DNA from: Angelakisella massiliensis
GTDB lineage: Bacteria > Bacillota > Clostridia > Oscillospirales > Ruminococcaceae
Length of the DNA stretch: 64,000 bases
Reading direction: 5' to 3'
Assembly (NCBI RefSeq): GCF_900104675.1
Contig: NZ_LT629944.1
Span: forward strand, 620,001-684,000
Shown here piece after piece: positions 1 to 7,643 of this stretch; the stretch's first letter is position 1, and every line of letters begins with the position of its first letter. Below the pieces are notes generated by a model that was not told where the DNA came from, made no database searches, and was given only the letters and a program-made list of their open reading frames with translations. The position numbers were made by a program, and so were the translations under genes.

Positions 1-1785
1 CGGCTCATACCAGGGATGGATGCTGGAGACGATCTGACGTCCGCCCATACCGTCATCCAGCTTCAGCAGCAGCAGTTTTTTAGCCTTGGGTACGGCGGTG
101 CACTCCACCACCTTGCACACCCGCAGGTCCACAGTATCAAAGCCATCCAGCGTGATCTGAGGAGCCACAGGAGAAACTTCCGGCTTCTCCTCCTTGGGCT
201 GGGCAGCCTCTCTGGCAGCCTTTTCCGCTGCTTCCAGCTCTGCCAGCTCCTTGGCCGCGTCGATGCGGGGGAAGAGATTTTCGCCCTTGACCACAGTGGC
301 GGTGGCTCTCAGGCCGCCGAACTCCTCGGCGCTCTCCCAGCTCCGCTCCTCCTCGCCAGCGCCCAGCATATCCAGGATCTTTTCCGCCGACTGGGGCATA
401 AAGGGCTGGAGGAGAATAGCCGCAAGGCGGACACATTCCAGCAGATTATACAGAACAGTAGCCAGACGGGGCTTATTGGCCTCATCCTTGGCCAGCACCC
501 AGGGAGCGGTCTCATCGATATACTTATTGGCTCTGGAAATGACCTTGAAAATCTCCATCAGAGCGTTCTGGAAAGCAAATGCCTCCATCTGCTCCACATA
601 ACGGGCCCGGAGACCGCCGGCCAGCTCCACCAGCTCCTTGTCCATAGGCTCGGCCTTCCGGTCCGCAGGGAGGGTGCCGCCGAAGTATTTGCCCACCATG
701 GCGGTGGTACGGCTGACCAGGTTGCCCAAGTCATTGGCCAGGTCGGCGTTGATGCGGGAGATCAGGGCCTCATTGGAGAAGGTGCCGTCAGAACCGAAGG
801 GGAACTCCCGCAGCAGGAAGTAACGGATGGCGTCCACACCGTAACGGTTGCACAGGACAACAGGGTCCACCACATTGCCCTTGGACTTGGACATCTTGCC
901 GCCTTCCAGCAGCAGCCAGCCGTGGCCATATACCCGCTTGGGCAGGGGGAGATCCAGAGCCATGAGCATGGCGGGCCAGATAATGGCATGGAAACGGACG
1001 ATCTCCTTACCCACAAAGTGGACGTCGGCAGGCCAATATTTCTCGTAATCGTCGTACTTCTCATTGCCGTAGCCCAGAGCGGTGATGTAGTTGGTCAGAG
1101 CGTCCACCCAGACATATACCACATGCTTGGGATCAAACTCCACCGGGATACCCCAGCTGAAGGAGGTACGGGAAACACACAGATCCTCCAGGCCCTGGTT
1201 GATGAAGGCTTTCATCTCATTGACACGGGAGGCAGGTGTGAGGAACTCGGGATGCTCGTCATACAGCTGGAGGATCCGGTCAGCATACTTGGACAGACGG
1301 AAGAAGTAAGCCTCCTCCTCAGCGTCCACCACTTCCCGGCCGCAGTCGGGACATTTGCCGTCCTTCAGCTGGCTCTCGGTCCAGAAGGTCTCGCAGGGGG
1401 TGCAATATTTTCCCTTATAGGTACCCTTATAGATATCGCCCCGGTCATACAGCTCCTTGAAAATCTTCTTGACCGATTCCACATGATAATCATCGGTGGT
1501 ACGGATAAACCGGTCATTGGAGATGTTCATCAGTTTCCACAGATCATGGATACCGGCGACCACTTTATCCACATACTGTTGGGGAGTAACACCGGCGGCC
1601 TTGGCCTTCTCCTCGATCTTCTGACCATGCTCGTCGGTGCCGGTAAGGAACATGACGTCATAACCGGTCATTCGCTTGTAGCGGGCCATGGTATCGGTGG
1701 CCACGGTGCAATAGCTGTGTCCGATATGCAGGTTGTCCGAGGGATAATAAATAGGGGTGGTGATGTAAAAAGTTTTCTTCTCCAC
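1..1785 (-). CDS. metG: Methionyl-tRNA synthetase, C-terminus cut by window edge
   Basis: Class I synthetase that charges tRNA-Met in the cytoplasm. About 595 residues are visible. The signature HIGH appears as HIGH at residues 20-23 after the N-terminal PIYYPS segment. The zinc knuckle CTPC...CPDCG lies near residues 127-145, and the KMSKS loop (GGKMSKSKGN) near residue 297. A C-terminal tRNA-binding OB domain (DLRVCKVVECTAVPKAKKLL) begins near residue 545 and runs off the window, so only about 50-70 residues should be missing. I chose the GTG at 1785 because AGGAGG sits 7 nt upstream and the family N-terminus (KKTFYITTPIYYP) starts right after it. The gene stands alone here. A long open frame on the opposite strand is an antisense shadow. 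Confidence 0.97.
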   Translation of the reverse strand, partial: MEKKTFYITTPIYYPSDNLHIGHSYCTVATDTMARYKRMTGYDVMFLTGTDEHGQKIEEKAKAAGVTPQQYVDKVVAGIHDLWKLMNISNDRFIRTTDDYHVESVKKIFKELYDRGDIYKGTYKGKYCTPCETFWTESQLKDGKCPDCGREVVDAEEEAYFFRLSKYADRILQLYDEHPEFLTPASRVNEMKAFINQGLEDLCVSRTSFSWGIPVEFDPKHVVYVWVDALTNYITALGYGNEKYDDYEKYWPADVHFVGKEIVRFHAIIWPAMLMALDLPLPKRVYGHGWLLLEGGKMSKSKGNVVDPVVLCNRYGVDAIRYFLLREFPFGSDGTFSNEALISRINADLANDLGNLVSRTTAMVGKYFGGTLPADRKAEPMDKELVELAGGLRARYVEQMEAFAFQNALMEIFKVISRANKYIDETAPWVLAKDEANKPRLATVLYNLLECVRLAAILLQPFMPQSAEKILDMLGAGEEERSWESAEEFGGLRATATVVKGENLFPRIDAAKELAELEAAEKAAREAAQPKEEKPEVSPVAPQITLDGFDTVDLRVCKVVECTAVPKAKKLLLLKLDDGMGGRQIVSSIHPWYEP

Positions 1786-1967
1786 AGGTGATCCTCCTAA
1801 AAAGCGAACTGCGCCGGGCCTGGGTCCGGTCATATGGGTATAGTATAACACCATCGCCGAAAAATTACCAGACACAATCCGCCCGGATGGCGAAAAAGAG
1901 GGGAAAAGAAATTTCAGTGGCATTCAGCTCAATGCGGATGGGGAAATTTTGGTTCTGATGGCAGATT

Positions 1968-2414
1968 TTATATTTTCCCCAGGGGACGCACCATTTTTCC
2001 CTGTTTCCGTGCCAATGCGGCAAACTGGGCCGCTCCGCCCCAGTTATGGTTGACATAAGTCACCACCACATCCGCCTGGCGGAGCATTCACTGATTGCGC
2101 CAGCTGATGGCAGCACGCGGAGGCACCTTTTCGATCCCCTCTGGCAGCAGCGTATGGGAGAAATCCGGGAGAAGAGATTCTTTCCGGCGGACGGGAAAAT
2201 AGGCCAACACCACCTCATAGCGGATGTGGGGATATTTTTGGCTCAACTGCTCCAGCACTGACAGCACCAGGGAGTCGAATTTTCCCTGGCTGCCCACATA
2301 AAAGGTATCCACTTCCTGAGTTTCAATCAGCTCCACCAGCATTTTCCTCAGCTGGGGTTTGACAGAATCCGGGCAGTCACGGTGGCCGAAAAAAGTGCAA
2401 ACCTTATTTTTCAT
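1968..2414 (-). pseudogene. SLOG-family (DUF1273/YpsA-like) protein interrupted by one in-frame TGA
   Basis: The frame reads MKNKVCTFFGHRDCPDS..., the N-terminus of the short SLOG Rossmann family common in Clostridia, with FFGHRD and the YVGSQGKFD glycine-rich segment. It stops at TGA (2088-2090) after SWRNQ. In the same frame the sequence then continues for about 40 codons with a typical C-terminus (ADVVVTYVNHNWGGAAQFA) to TAA at 1968-1970. Family members normally have W where the TGA lies (WRNxW), so this is a single TGG to TGA change rather than a frameshift. The upstream ATG at 2444 is also in frame, but 2414 matches the family start. The result is either a recent nonsense pseudogene or a truncated 109-residue product. 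Confidence 0.8.
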
Positions 2415-2541
2415 TCGTAACACATCCCCAAAAATTTTATGCACTAATAATCAGTCCATATTTCAAATAATACCATTATATTAAGCTAAACTCAATTCAT
2501 ATTTAGTGCATTTTGAGTGTATTGTGAAAAGGGTAATGAGT

Positions 2542-2736
2542 ATGGGCAAACAAAGACATGTTAGTATCCGTGCGGATGGGGAAATGCTGGATAAATTCTA
2601 TTATGTTTCCAAATACAATGGACGAAGCGGCAGTGGCCAAATACTGTTTTTGATGCGCTCGCTGGTGGAAGAATTTGAGCAAGAACATGGGAAAATCACG
2701 GAAGAGGATTTGGCACAAATGCGTTCAGACACTTAA
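2542..2736 (+). CDS. Small hypothetical protein, possibly ribbon-helix-helix-like
   Basis: A 64-residue basic-to-acidic protein starting MGKQRHVSIRADGEMLDKF. Its short N-terminal strand (RHVSIRAD) followed by two predicted helices resembles the size and layout of Arc/MetJ-type proteins, but I recognise no family with certainty. In-frame ATGs at 2506, 2536 and 2542 are possible starts; 2542 has AAGGGT at a workable distance. It opens a run of small regulator-like genes in an AT-richer patch, which supports it being real. Confidence 0.5.
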   Translation: MGKQRHVSIRADGEMLDKFYYVSKYNGRSGSGQILFLMRSLVEEFEQEHGKITEEDLAQMRSDT

Positions 2737-2823
2737 ACATATTTTGGAACTCTTCGACTTACACCAGGGCCAAGTATAGATGACTTTGCTTCAATGGTAA
2801 CAGCAACCAGGGTGGTGAGGGGC

Positions 2824-3063
2824 ATGAAACTCAATGAAGCATTGAGCAAACGTTTACAGGAGCTTTTGCAGCAGCGGGGTATGACCCAATATCAGCTATA
2901 TATCAAAAGCGGCGTACCCAAATCCACCATCGGAAACGTCATCCACTGCACCTACGATTCCATTAAACTGCGGATTATTCACGAAATGTGTCAGGGACTT
3001 GGAATTGGAATCAACGAATTTTTTGATTCGCCCTTGTTCGATGAAGAAAATCTGGAACCTTAA
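2824..3063 (+). CDS. XRE-type helix-turn-helix protein 1
   Basis: A 79-residue single-domain HTH protein. The segment MTQYQLYIKSGVPKSTIGNV is a Cro/C1-type HTH (helix 2 TQYQLYIKSG, recognition helix PKSTIGNV). It is followed by the usual IHEMCQGLGIGINEFFDS tail that closes the fold. It has no sensor or catalytic domain, so it is probably a DNA-binding repressor. ATG 2824 is preceded by GGTGAGG; an upstream in-frame start at 2794 lacks such a site. It is followed by its own terminator and is the first of four similar genes. Confidence 0.85.
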   Translation: MKLNEALSKRLQELLQQRGMTQYQLYIKSGVPKSTIGNVIHCTYDSIKLRIIHEMCQGLGIGINEFFDSPLFDEENLEP

Positions 3064-3064
3064 A

Positions 3065-3096
3065 GCCTTCGCCGTGTGCGGAGGTTTTTTATTACA
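3065..3096 (+). terminator. Intrinsic terminator after XRE gene 1
   Basis: CCTTCGC and GCGGAGG form a 7-bp stem with one mismatch around a short CGTGT loop, followed by six T residues. It starts 2 nt after the stop codon of the upstream HTH gene. Confidence 0.7.
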
Positions 3097-3201
3097 TCCA
3101 GTTTCCCTTGCTGAAAGTAAGGCGGGATCTGTTTGTACATCAAAAACGCGCTTTATTTTTGAAAACAGTGTTGACCCTGCGTACAACTTGATAACTGGTG
3201 C

Positions 3202-3241
3202 AGGCGATACATCGCCTATATAGTATCACACATCGCCTATA
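3202..3241 (+). promoter_or_regulatory. Palindrome plus 21-bp-spaced direct repeats, likely operator
   Basis: AGGCGAT-AC-ATCGCCT (3202-3217) is a perfect inverted repeat. The 12-mer ACATCGCCTATA occurs at 3209-3220 and again at 3230-3241, 21 bp apart, that is two helical turns. The array lies about 40 bp upstream of XRE gene 2, the place and geometry expected for a Cro/C1-type repressor that binds cooperatively. The binding protein is inferred, not shown. Confidence 0.6.
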
Positions 3242-3282
3242 ATTGCCACTGTTTTTTCCTAAAATGCAATTGGGTGATGAAT

Positions 3283-3525
3283 ATGACGACTATTGAAGCC
3301 GTTAAAAACCGTATTTTGGAACTCTGCCAGGAACACAACATTACGATTAATAAGCTGGCCAATTTGTCTGCTCTGCCGCCATCTTCATTGAAGGCAATTC
3401 TGTATGGCAGAAGCCAGAATCCAAAACTCTTAACCATCAAGATCCTTTGTGACGGTCTCGGCATTACCTTGGGCGAATTCTTCTCTACACCGGAGTTTGA
3501 TCACCTGGAACAAGAAATTCAATAA
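3283..3525 (+). CDS. XRE-type helix-turn-helix protein 2
   Basis: 80 residues. The HTH covers ITINKLANLSALPPSSLKAI, followed by LTIKILCDGLGITLGEFFST, the same tail seen in the neighbouring HTH genes. GTG 3274, ATG 3277 and ATG 3283 are all in frame; I prefer ATG 3283 because GGGTGA lies 5 nt before it. The protein is clearly paralogous in layout to XRE protein 1 but well diverged in sequence, which argues against a recent duplication. The palindromic operator candidate lies directly upstream. Confidence 0.85.
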   Translation: MTTIEAVKNRILELCQEHNITINKLANLSALPPSSLKAILYGRSQNPKLLTIKILCDGLGITLGEFFSTPEFDHLEQEIQ

Positions 3526-3571
3526 GCGTTAAAAGTGTATACCCAGGTTGTTTTCTCTACGGGGTGGAAGG

Positions 3572-3820
3572 ATGGAACAAAAGATTCGGCGAGATCGAAA
3601 GATAGGGGACAATCTACGAAAATTAAGAAGTGATCGTGGATTATCCCAGGAAAAGCTTTGCGCCCAACTGCAGCGGCGAGGATGCGATATTGGAAGAACC
3701 ACCTACGCCAAGTATGAATCAGGAGAGTTGAATATCAGAGCCAGCGTTCTGATTGAACTGAGAAAGATTTACCAGTGCAGTTATGATGACTTTTTTGAGG
3801 GGTTGGATGTTGGTGAATAA
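3572..3820 (+). CDS. XRE-type helix-turn-helix protein 3
   Basis: 82 residues. The first helix IGDNLRKLRSDRGLSQEKLCAQLQRRG and the recognition segment IGRTTYAKYESGELNIRASVL make a textbook HTH_3 fold, with the closing helix LIELRKIYQCSYDDFFEG. ATG 3572 follows GGGGTGGAAG; a TTG/ATG a few codons upstream has a poorer site. The protein is more basic than its neighbours. Probably transcribed with XRE 2 and XRE 4, since only short gaps separate them and there is no terminator between. Confidence 0.85.
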   Translation: MEQKIRRDRKIGDNLRKLRSDRGLSQEKLCAQLQRRGCDIGRTTYAKYESGELNIRASVLIELRKIYQCSYDDFFEGLDVGE

Positions 3821-3894
3821 AAGGACATCAGGAAACAAACTGGAACCCAGTGACACATTCAGAGATCAGGATATAAATAGGAAGGTGGAGCATT

Positions 3895-4110
3895 TTGATT
3901 TCATATGAACCGCTATGGAAAACTATGAAAGAGAAAGGCGCCACCACCTACACCCTCCAATATAAAGGTGGAGAGCATAACATCAGCAGTTCCACTATCC
4001 GCAGGCTGAAAGCAGGAGAATCTGTTTCCACCAACACACTGGACAGCCTGTGCAAAATCCTTCAATGCAACATTTCAGATGTAATCCAATATATAGACAA
4101 AACCCCATGA
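3895..4110 (+). CDS. XRE-type helix-turn-helix protein 4
   Basis: 71 residues, starting at TTG 3895 with AGGTGGAG 4 nt upstream. The HTH is weaker: TYTLQYKGGEHNISSSTIRRLKAG aligns with helix 2, the turn and the recognition helix, and TLDSLCKILQCNISDVIQYI is the conserved YoaH/HTH_26-like tail. Its stop codon lies inside the 5' arm of the following terminator hairpin. It closes the run of four HTH genes. Confidence 0.8.
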   Translation: MISYEPLWKTMKEKGATTYTLQYKGGEHNISSSTIRRLKAGESVSTNTLDSLCKILQCNISDVIQYIDKTP

Positions 4111-4140
4111 TTTCAAAATTGAAATCATGGGGTTCTGTTT
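4101..4140 (+). terminator. Terminator overlapping the stop codon of XRE gene 4
   Basis: A perfect 16-bp inverted repeat (4101-4116 with 4119-4134, loop AA) followed by a short T-rich tail. The TGA stop codon of the upstream gene is within the 5' arm, so ribosomes finishing translation would open the hairpin. The stem is symmetrical and could act in both directions. Confidence 0.75.
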
Positions 4141-4351
4141 CGGTTGCAGGATTTTCTCGGTATACTGGGAAAACCGCTTCAAAACACCACTCCATTCTTG
4201 TTTCTTTTGAAAAACGAAGTGAAAGATTGCGAACCCGGCACAGCCGGGGAGGCATACTTTTTGTGGTATCGTTAGTCTGCAGCCCTCATGCCGGGCGGGC
4301 ACTTCCTTTGTAATGAAACAAAGGAAGCAAAATTCACCAGCGTTCCGCTTC

Positions 4352-4504
4352 GCCGACACAAAGTCCGCTATGCTCCAGCCCCCTGGACGGGGGCTATCCG
4401 CCCGCTCCCTTGTGTCGGCTCCTCCGGAAAAAGTCCCACTTGCTTCGGCTGCTCGGTTGTAAACGCCCTCCCGACGCCTCCGCTGCGCTAGCAACTTTTC
4501 CCGG
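4352..4504 (+). repeat. Structured dispersed repeat family 1, copy a
   Basis: Two long-range stems. Stem I pairs GCCGACACAA (4352-4361) with TTGTGTCGGC (4410-4419). Stem II pairs CCGGAAAAAGT (4424-4434) with ACTTTTCCCGG (4494-4504). The stem II loop holds the conserved segments GCTTCGGCTGCTCGG and CGACGCCTCCGCTGCGCTAG. Just downstream (4514-4538) is an AT-rich 25-mer that also follows copy d. It lies in a stretch with no credible gene. Whether it acts as RNA or DNA is unknown. Confidence 0.8.
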
Positions 4505-4716
4505 GCGCTGGTTATTTCCATTTTATAAGGAAAAAAGAACGGCTGCTCTTGCTGTCCCGCCTGGTACGCTCGGAAAAATGGCCCAAGGGGTCTGCTCCAC
4601 CCCGTAGTCCATTTTTTGCCGCCTGACACACGGGGGCGGCATACCCTCGCTCCTACCCACGGCAGGAAGTACAGACACCGCCGCCTTGCTAATACCGGAA
4701 TTCCGCTGCCGCCCTC
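4505..4716. other. Non-coding spacer between repeat copies a and b
   Basis: Besides the AT-rich 25-mer at 4514-4538, I see short open frames on both strands with no ribosome-binding sites and no recognisable protein. I call nothing here. Confidence 0.5.
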
Positions 4717-4888
4717 GCCGACACAAAGTCCGCTATGCTCCAGCCCCCTGGACGGAGGCTATCCGCCCGCTCCCTTGTGTCGGCTCTTCCGGGAAAAGTC
4801 ACGCTTGCTTCGGCTGCTCGGTTGCCTGTGCCCTTTAGGGTAGTAAACGCCCTCCCGACGCCTCCGCTGCGCTAGCAACTTTTTCCGG
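4717..4888 (+). repeat. Structured dispersed repeat family 1, copy b
   Basis: Nearly identical to copy a across the first 71 nt (one difference seen). Stem I GCCGACACAA (4717-4726) pairs with 4775-4784. Stem II CCGGGAAAAGT (4789-4799) pairs with ACTTTTTCCGG (4878-4888), where the A.C mismatch of copy a is a G.T pair. It carries an 18-nt insertion (CCTGTGCCCTTTAGGGTA) relative to copy a, also present in copies c and d, so copy a is the shortened one. Confidence 0.8.
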
Positions 4889-5119
4889 GCGACGGTGTTT
4901 TTATTTGATGCGGAACCGGTATTCCGTTGCGCGGATAAGGTAGAATTCAAATCCGCCCCAGGCGGATGGAGCTTGAGACGAAAGTAAACAAACAGGACCG
5001 CTCTCCTGCAAACCGCCGGTTTCGCTCTCTTTAGGGGCGGCGCAGCTAAGCTGCGCCGCCTTTAAGCCGCACATTTGCGGCACTGCCTAAATTCCCTTTT
5101 AAATTTTAATCTCCCCCGC

Positions 5120-5302
5120 CCGAAAAAAGTTGCTAGCGACCAGACGGCGTCAAAAAGGCGCGCTTGTTACCCTAAAGGGCACAGGCAAGCCTTTAGCCGG
5201 ACGGGAGCGGGACTTTTTTCGGAGGAGCCGCCGCAAGGGAGCGGGTGAGGAATGCCCAATTCCTTAATTGGGCGTTCCGAGGGCAGCGGACTTTGCGGCG
5301 GC
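5120..5302 (-). repeat. Structured dispersed repeat family 1, copy c (inverted, diverged)
   Basis: Reading on the minus strand, stem I is GCCGCCGCAA/TTGCGGCGGC (arms 5293-5302 and 5227-5236) and stem II CCGAAAAAAGT/ACTTTTTTCGG (arms 5212-5222 and 5120-5130). Both stems differ in sequence from copies a and b but remain fully paired. An apical hairpin CCCAATT...AATTGGG lies inside stem I, shared with copy d. A further shared module, CCAAAGAGACGAGTCCCTTTGG-like (5445-5466), is separated from the core by unrelated sequence. Confidence 0.75.
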
Positions 5303-5373
5303 GAGCGGGCGGCTTTACCTCTGTCGGCACAGGAGTAGGAACCATCCTTTCATCCCGTTCCCCTTAACACTAA

Positions 5374-5404
5374 AAGGTACCTGCCAAACAGTGGCAGGCA
5401 CCTT
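5374..5404 (-). terminator. Terminator after the NTPase gene
   Basis: AAGGT-A-CCTGCCA and TGGCAGG-C-ACCTT form a 12-bp stem with one mismatch. Read on the minus strand it is followed by CCTTTTAG. It lies about 110 nt beyond the stop of the minus-strand NTPase gene, within sequence associated with the family 1 repeat. Confidence 0.55.
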
Positions 5405-5511
5405 CTTTGACTAACCAGATCGCTTTAGCCTCAATAATGGGTTTCCAAAGAGACGAGTCCCTTTGGCCGTATCCCCTGTCTTCCCTTTCGGCCCTGTCAA
5501 GCCTCCAGCCT

Positions 5512-6033
5512 TTACTCCAGTCCCAGGCCCCGGCGGATTTCCGGCAGCAGGCTGTCCCGGTTCTCGGTGGTGACGGTGAGCACCAGGGTATCCTCCCGGT
5601 TTTTGATCCGGTCCAGGAGGGGGGAATCCTTCTTTTGCAGCACACCGATGACCCGCTTGGGGCTGTCCAGGCAGGCTTCCACCAGGCGGGAAAATTCCTT
5701 TGCCTTCAGCTCCTGGCGGCCCAGCTCATCCATCAGAATAAAGGGCTCGGCAGCGGCCAGGCTGTCCGTGAGGACCCGGACCCCCAGGGTCTCAAAAACT
5801 TCCTCCACTCCGATGACCCCCTGTTGGGCCACCCGTATGGTGGTGACAGAATCGTTGACAAAGGGAGGCAGGGGCACAAAGCCATGGAAATAATGCCCTT
5901 TGAGCACCCCATCAATCCGCAGGGGCATGGTGCGAAAGCCGGTATGCCGCAGGCCGGTTTCCCTGATGAGAGCATCCAGAAGGGTGGACTTCCCCACCTG
6001 TTTTTCTCCGGTGAGGAAGAGATTGTTCGCCAT
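5512..6033 (-). CDS. THEP1-type nucleoside-triphosphatase
   Basis: 173 residues, the usual length for the NTPase_1/THEP1 family. Walker A is GEKQVGKST (residues 9-17) and Walker B FILMDELGRQE (about 98-108), both characteristic of this P-loop family, whose members hydrolyse NTPs in vitro and have no settled role. ATG 6033 follows GGAGGTCTGAAC. Only 2 nt separate it from the MobB gene upstream, so the two are almost certainly co-translated, which suggests a joint role in cofactor handling. That role is inferred. Confidence 0.88.
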   Translation of the reverse strand: MANNLFLTGEKQVGKSTLLDALIRETGLRHTGFRTMPLRIDGVLKGHYFHGFVPLPPFVNDSVTTIRVAQQGVIGVEEVFETLGVRVLTDSLAAAEPFILMDELGRQELKAKEFSRLVEACLDSPKRVIGVLQKKDSPLLDRIKNREDTLVLTVTTENRDSLLPEIRRGLGLE

Positions 6034-6035
6034 GT

Positions 6036-6902
6036 TCAGACCTCCTCCGGCAGCTGCAATCCCATACCGGAAAGCACCGCACGCAGGCTCTCCTGCTGCT
6101 CCGGTGTCAAGGGAACAGCCTTGCCTCCCAACGAAACGGTCAGTCCCTGGGAAGCAGGAGCTTCCAGATCATAGCGGTTTTTCCGCTCCATCTGCTTTTC
6201 ATTCTTATGACAGCCGCACTGACAGGCGGCCCCTGAATGAAGGTCGGCGGCTTCCGGCAGCAGGAAGGGCTTCCCGTGGGCCATCAGCTTGGCCTGGCTC
6301 TCCCCGGTATAGGGGCAATCCTCCCGCTTCTTTTCTCCCCGCAGAATGGCCAGAGCCATCTCCCCACAGGAAAGACCGCACTGGGCACAGCTTTCCGGGG
6401 TCACGTTGGGCAGCAGATCAAAAACCTTCTCCTCCACCAGGTCCGCCAGGCGCTCCACCTGACGGGTAGCGTCGATGGCGGGCAGCCCCAGGACCTCATT
6501 CCGCTCCCCAGCGATGCGGCCGGAGACAGCGATGGTGTAGTCGTTCTTCCGCTCGGCCACCTCTTCCTCTCTGTGGGCGGTGATGATCCGGGGCACAGGA
6601 GCGACATAGTCCCCCTCCAGAATGACAAAGTCCTGATGGTAGAGAGCCAGGATCTCATTATTGGTCATGGCACGGCGGGTAATAATAGCCGTCTGGTTCC
6701 GGGCTTTGGCAGTCACCAGTTCCGCTCCGGCCCGGCTGTGGCGGGCGGTATTGCTGCTTTCGTCCTCAATGGTGAAGGTGGGACAAAAGATGGTCTTTAC
6801 CGTTCCCACCGAATAGCCCCGGCGGCGCAGCTCTTGAATGAGACTGGTAATCGTGGTGGTCTTGCCGGACCGGCGGACGCCCACAACACAAAATACTTTC
6901 AT
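6036..6902 (-). CDS. mobB: MobB-like GTPase with C-terminal Fe-S motif
   Basis: 288 residues. The N-terminal 165 residues are MobB-like: P-loop GVRRSGKTTT at residues 8-17, the TVKT segment, SSNTARHSRAGA, and FVILEGDY. MobB proteins assist molybdopterin guanine dinucleotide formation. Residues 190-220 carry CAQCGLSCGEMA...EDCP, the C-x2-C-x3-C-x(n)-C pattern of small [4Fe-4S] domains, then a CQCGC stretch near 240 and a basic/acidic tail. The fusion is longer than classical MobB (about 170 residues). ATG 6902 has AAAGGAG 7 nt upstream. No MoeA, MobA or molybdoenzyme gene is nearby, so its target is unclear. Confidence 0.85.
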   Translation of the reverse strand: MKVFCVVGVRRSGKTTTITSLIQELRRRGYSVGTVKTIFCPTFTIEDESSNTARHSRAGAELVTAKARNQTAIITRRAMTNNEILALYHQDFVILEGDYVAPVPRIITAHREEEVAERKNDYTIAVSGRIAGERNEVLGLPAIDATRQVERLADLVEEKVFDLLPNVTPESCAQCGLSCGEMALAILRGEKKREDCPYTGESQAKLMAHGKPFLLPEAADLHSGAACQCGCHKNEKQMERKNRYDLEAPASQGLTVSLGGKAVPLTPEQQESLRAVLSGMGLQLPEEV

Positions 6903-7005
6903 TTGATCGCTCCTTTATCTTCCTTGCAAACAATATATATATGATGCCCAAGCCAATCCGCTCCTGAACAAACAAAGCGGATTTTCCAGCGGACCGTTTT
7001 TCCTT

Positions 7006-7569
7006 TTAATCCTCCGCCAGTATTTCTTCCAGCCGGTCCAACAGCAGCTGCTGGGCGGCGTGGCTGTAGAGAATGATGGAATAGGCAATCCCCTGCTGGT
7101 TGGTCCGCTCCTCCCGCCGCAGACCCAGCTGGGCCCCCAGAGCGGTGATCAGACGGTTTTTCTTGCCGGCGGCCCCCTCCTGGTCCTTGAGGTATCCCTG
7201 ACTGAGCAGCCAACGGAGAAGGGGCTGGTAGGAGAGCTTTTTCATCCGGCCTTCCGTCACCGCCGCCGAAGCCTCATTGAGGCTCCTGACCAGAGTGGAA
7301 ATATTCACCGGCTCCGGAAAGAGGACCACCGCCGCTTTTTCTTCCGGGGTGAGGGCGAAGGGTGCGGGACCGCTGTGACCGCCGCTTACCACGCCGCCGT
7401 TGCGGATGACCCGTTCCAACACTCCGGCAGTGTAGGCAAAGCATTTTTTCAGCCGTTCCCCGCCCAAAGGGTCCTCCCGGGACAGGGAACTGCCGGTGAT
7501 GGGGTCTATCCCCTGGGAAAGCTGATCCAGATACATTTTAGCCCGTTTCATCACATCCAAATCGTTCAA
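7006..7569 (-). CDS. Conserved hypothetical protein, family not recognised
   Basis: 187 residues. I chose TTG 7569 because the purine-rich GGAGGGAGGGGAG lies just upstream; GTG/ATG codons at the sixth and seventh positions are alternatives. It begins LNDLDVMKRAKMYLDQLSQG, then contains DPITGSSL, a mixed alpha/beta segment and a C-terminal helical stretch (HAAQQLLLDRLEEIL). No signal peptide, membrane segment or catalytic motif is evident. It lies 100 nt upstream of mobB in the same direction and likely heads that operon. Confidence 0.7.
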   Translation of the reverse strand: MNDLDVMKRAKMYLDQLSQGIDPITGSSLSREDPLGGERLKKCFAYTAGVLERVIRNGGVVSGGHSGPAPFALTPEEKAAVVLFPEPVNISTLVRSLNEASAAVTEGRMKKLSYQPLLRWLLSQGYLKDQEGAAGKKNRLITALGAQLGLRREERTNQQGIAYSIILYSHAAQQLLLDRLEEILAED

Positions 7570-7589
7570 AGAAGCTCCCCTCCCTCCCA

Positions 7590-7617
7590 AATATACATTC
7601 AGTAATATTTTGTCGAA
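7590..7617 (-). promoter_or_regulatory. Possible promoter of the hypothetical-mobB-NTPase operon
   Basis: Minus strand: -35 TTCGAC (7612-7617), 16-bp spacer, -10 TATATT (7590-7595). It would give a very short leader before TTG 7569. Confidence 0.4.
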
Positions 7618-7643
7618 TTATTTCAATTTATGGAGTTTCCAGT

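Noticed and set aside
16-1791. 591-codon open frame on the plus strand
   Set aside because: Antisense to metG; the minus strand has clear synthetase motifs and a good ribosome-binding site, and the plus frame encodes no recognisable protein.
1968-2090. UGA read as tryptophan in the SLOG gene
   Set aside because: TGA ends many intact genes in the window (for example oppB, ftsE, mobB), so it is a stop in this organism.
4075-4629. 184-codon minus-strand frame across repeat copy a
   Set aside because: No ribosome-binding site; its sequence is the translation of repeat and terminator stems. Kept only as a low-interest finding on the shared peptide.
4352-5302. CRISPR array
   Set aside because: Only a few long copies, irregular spacing, one inverted, and no cas genes; structure is that of dispersed repeats.
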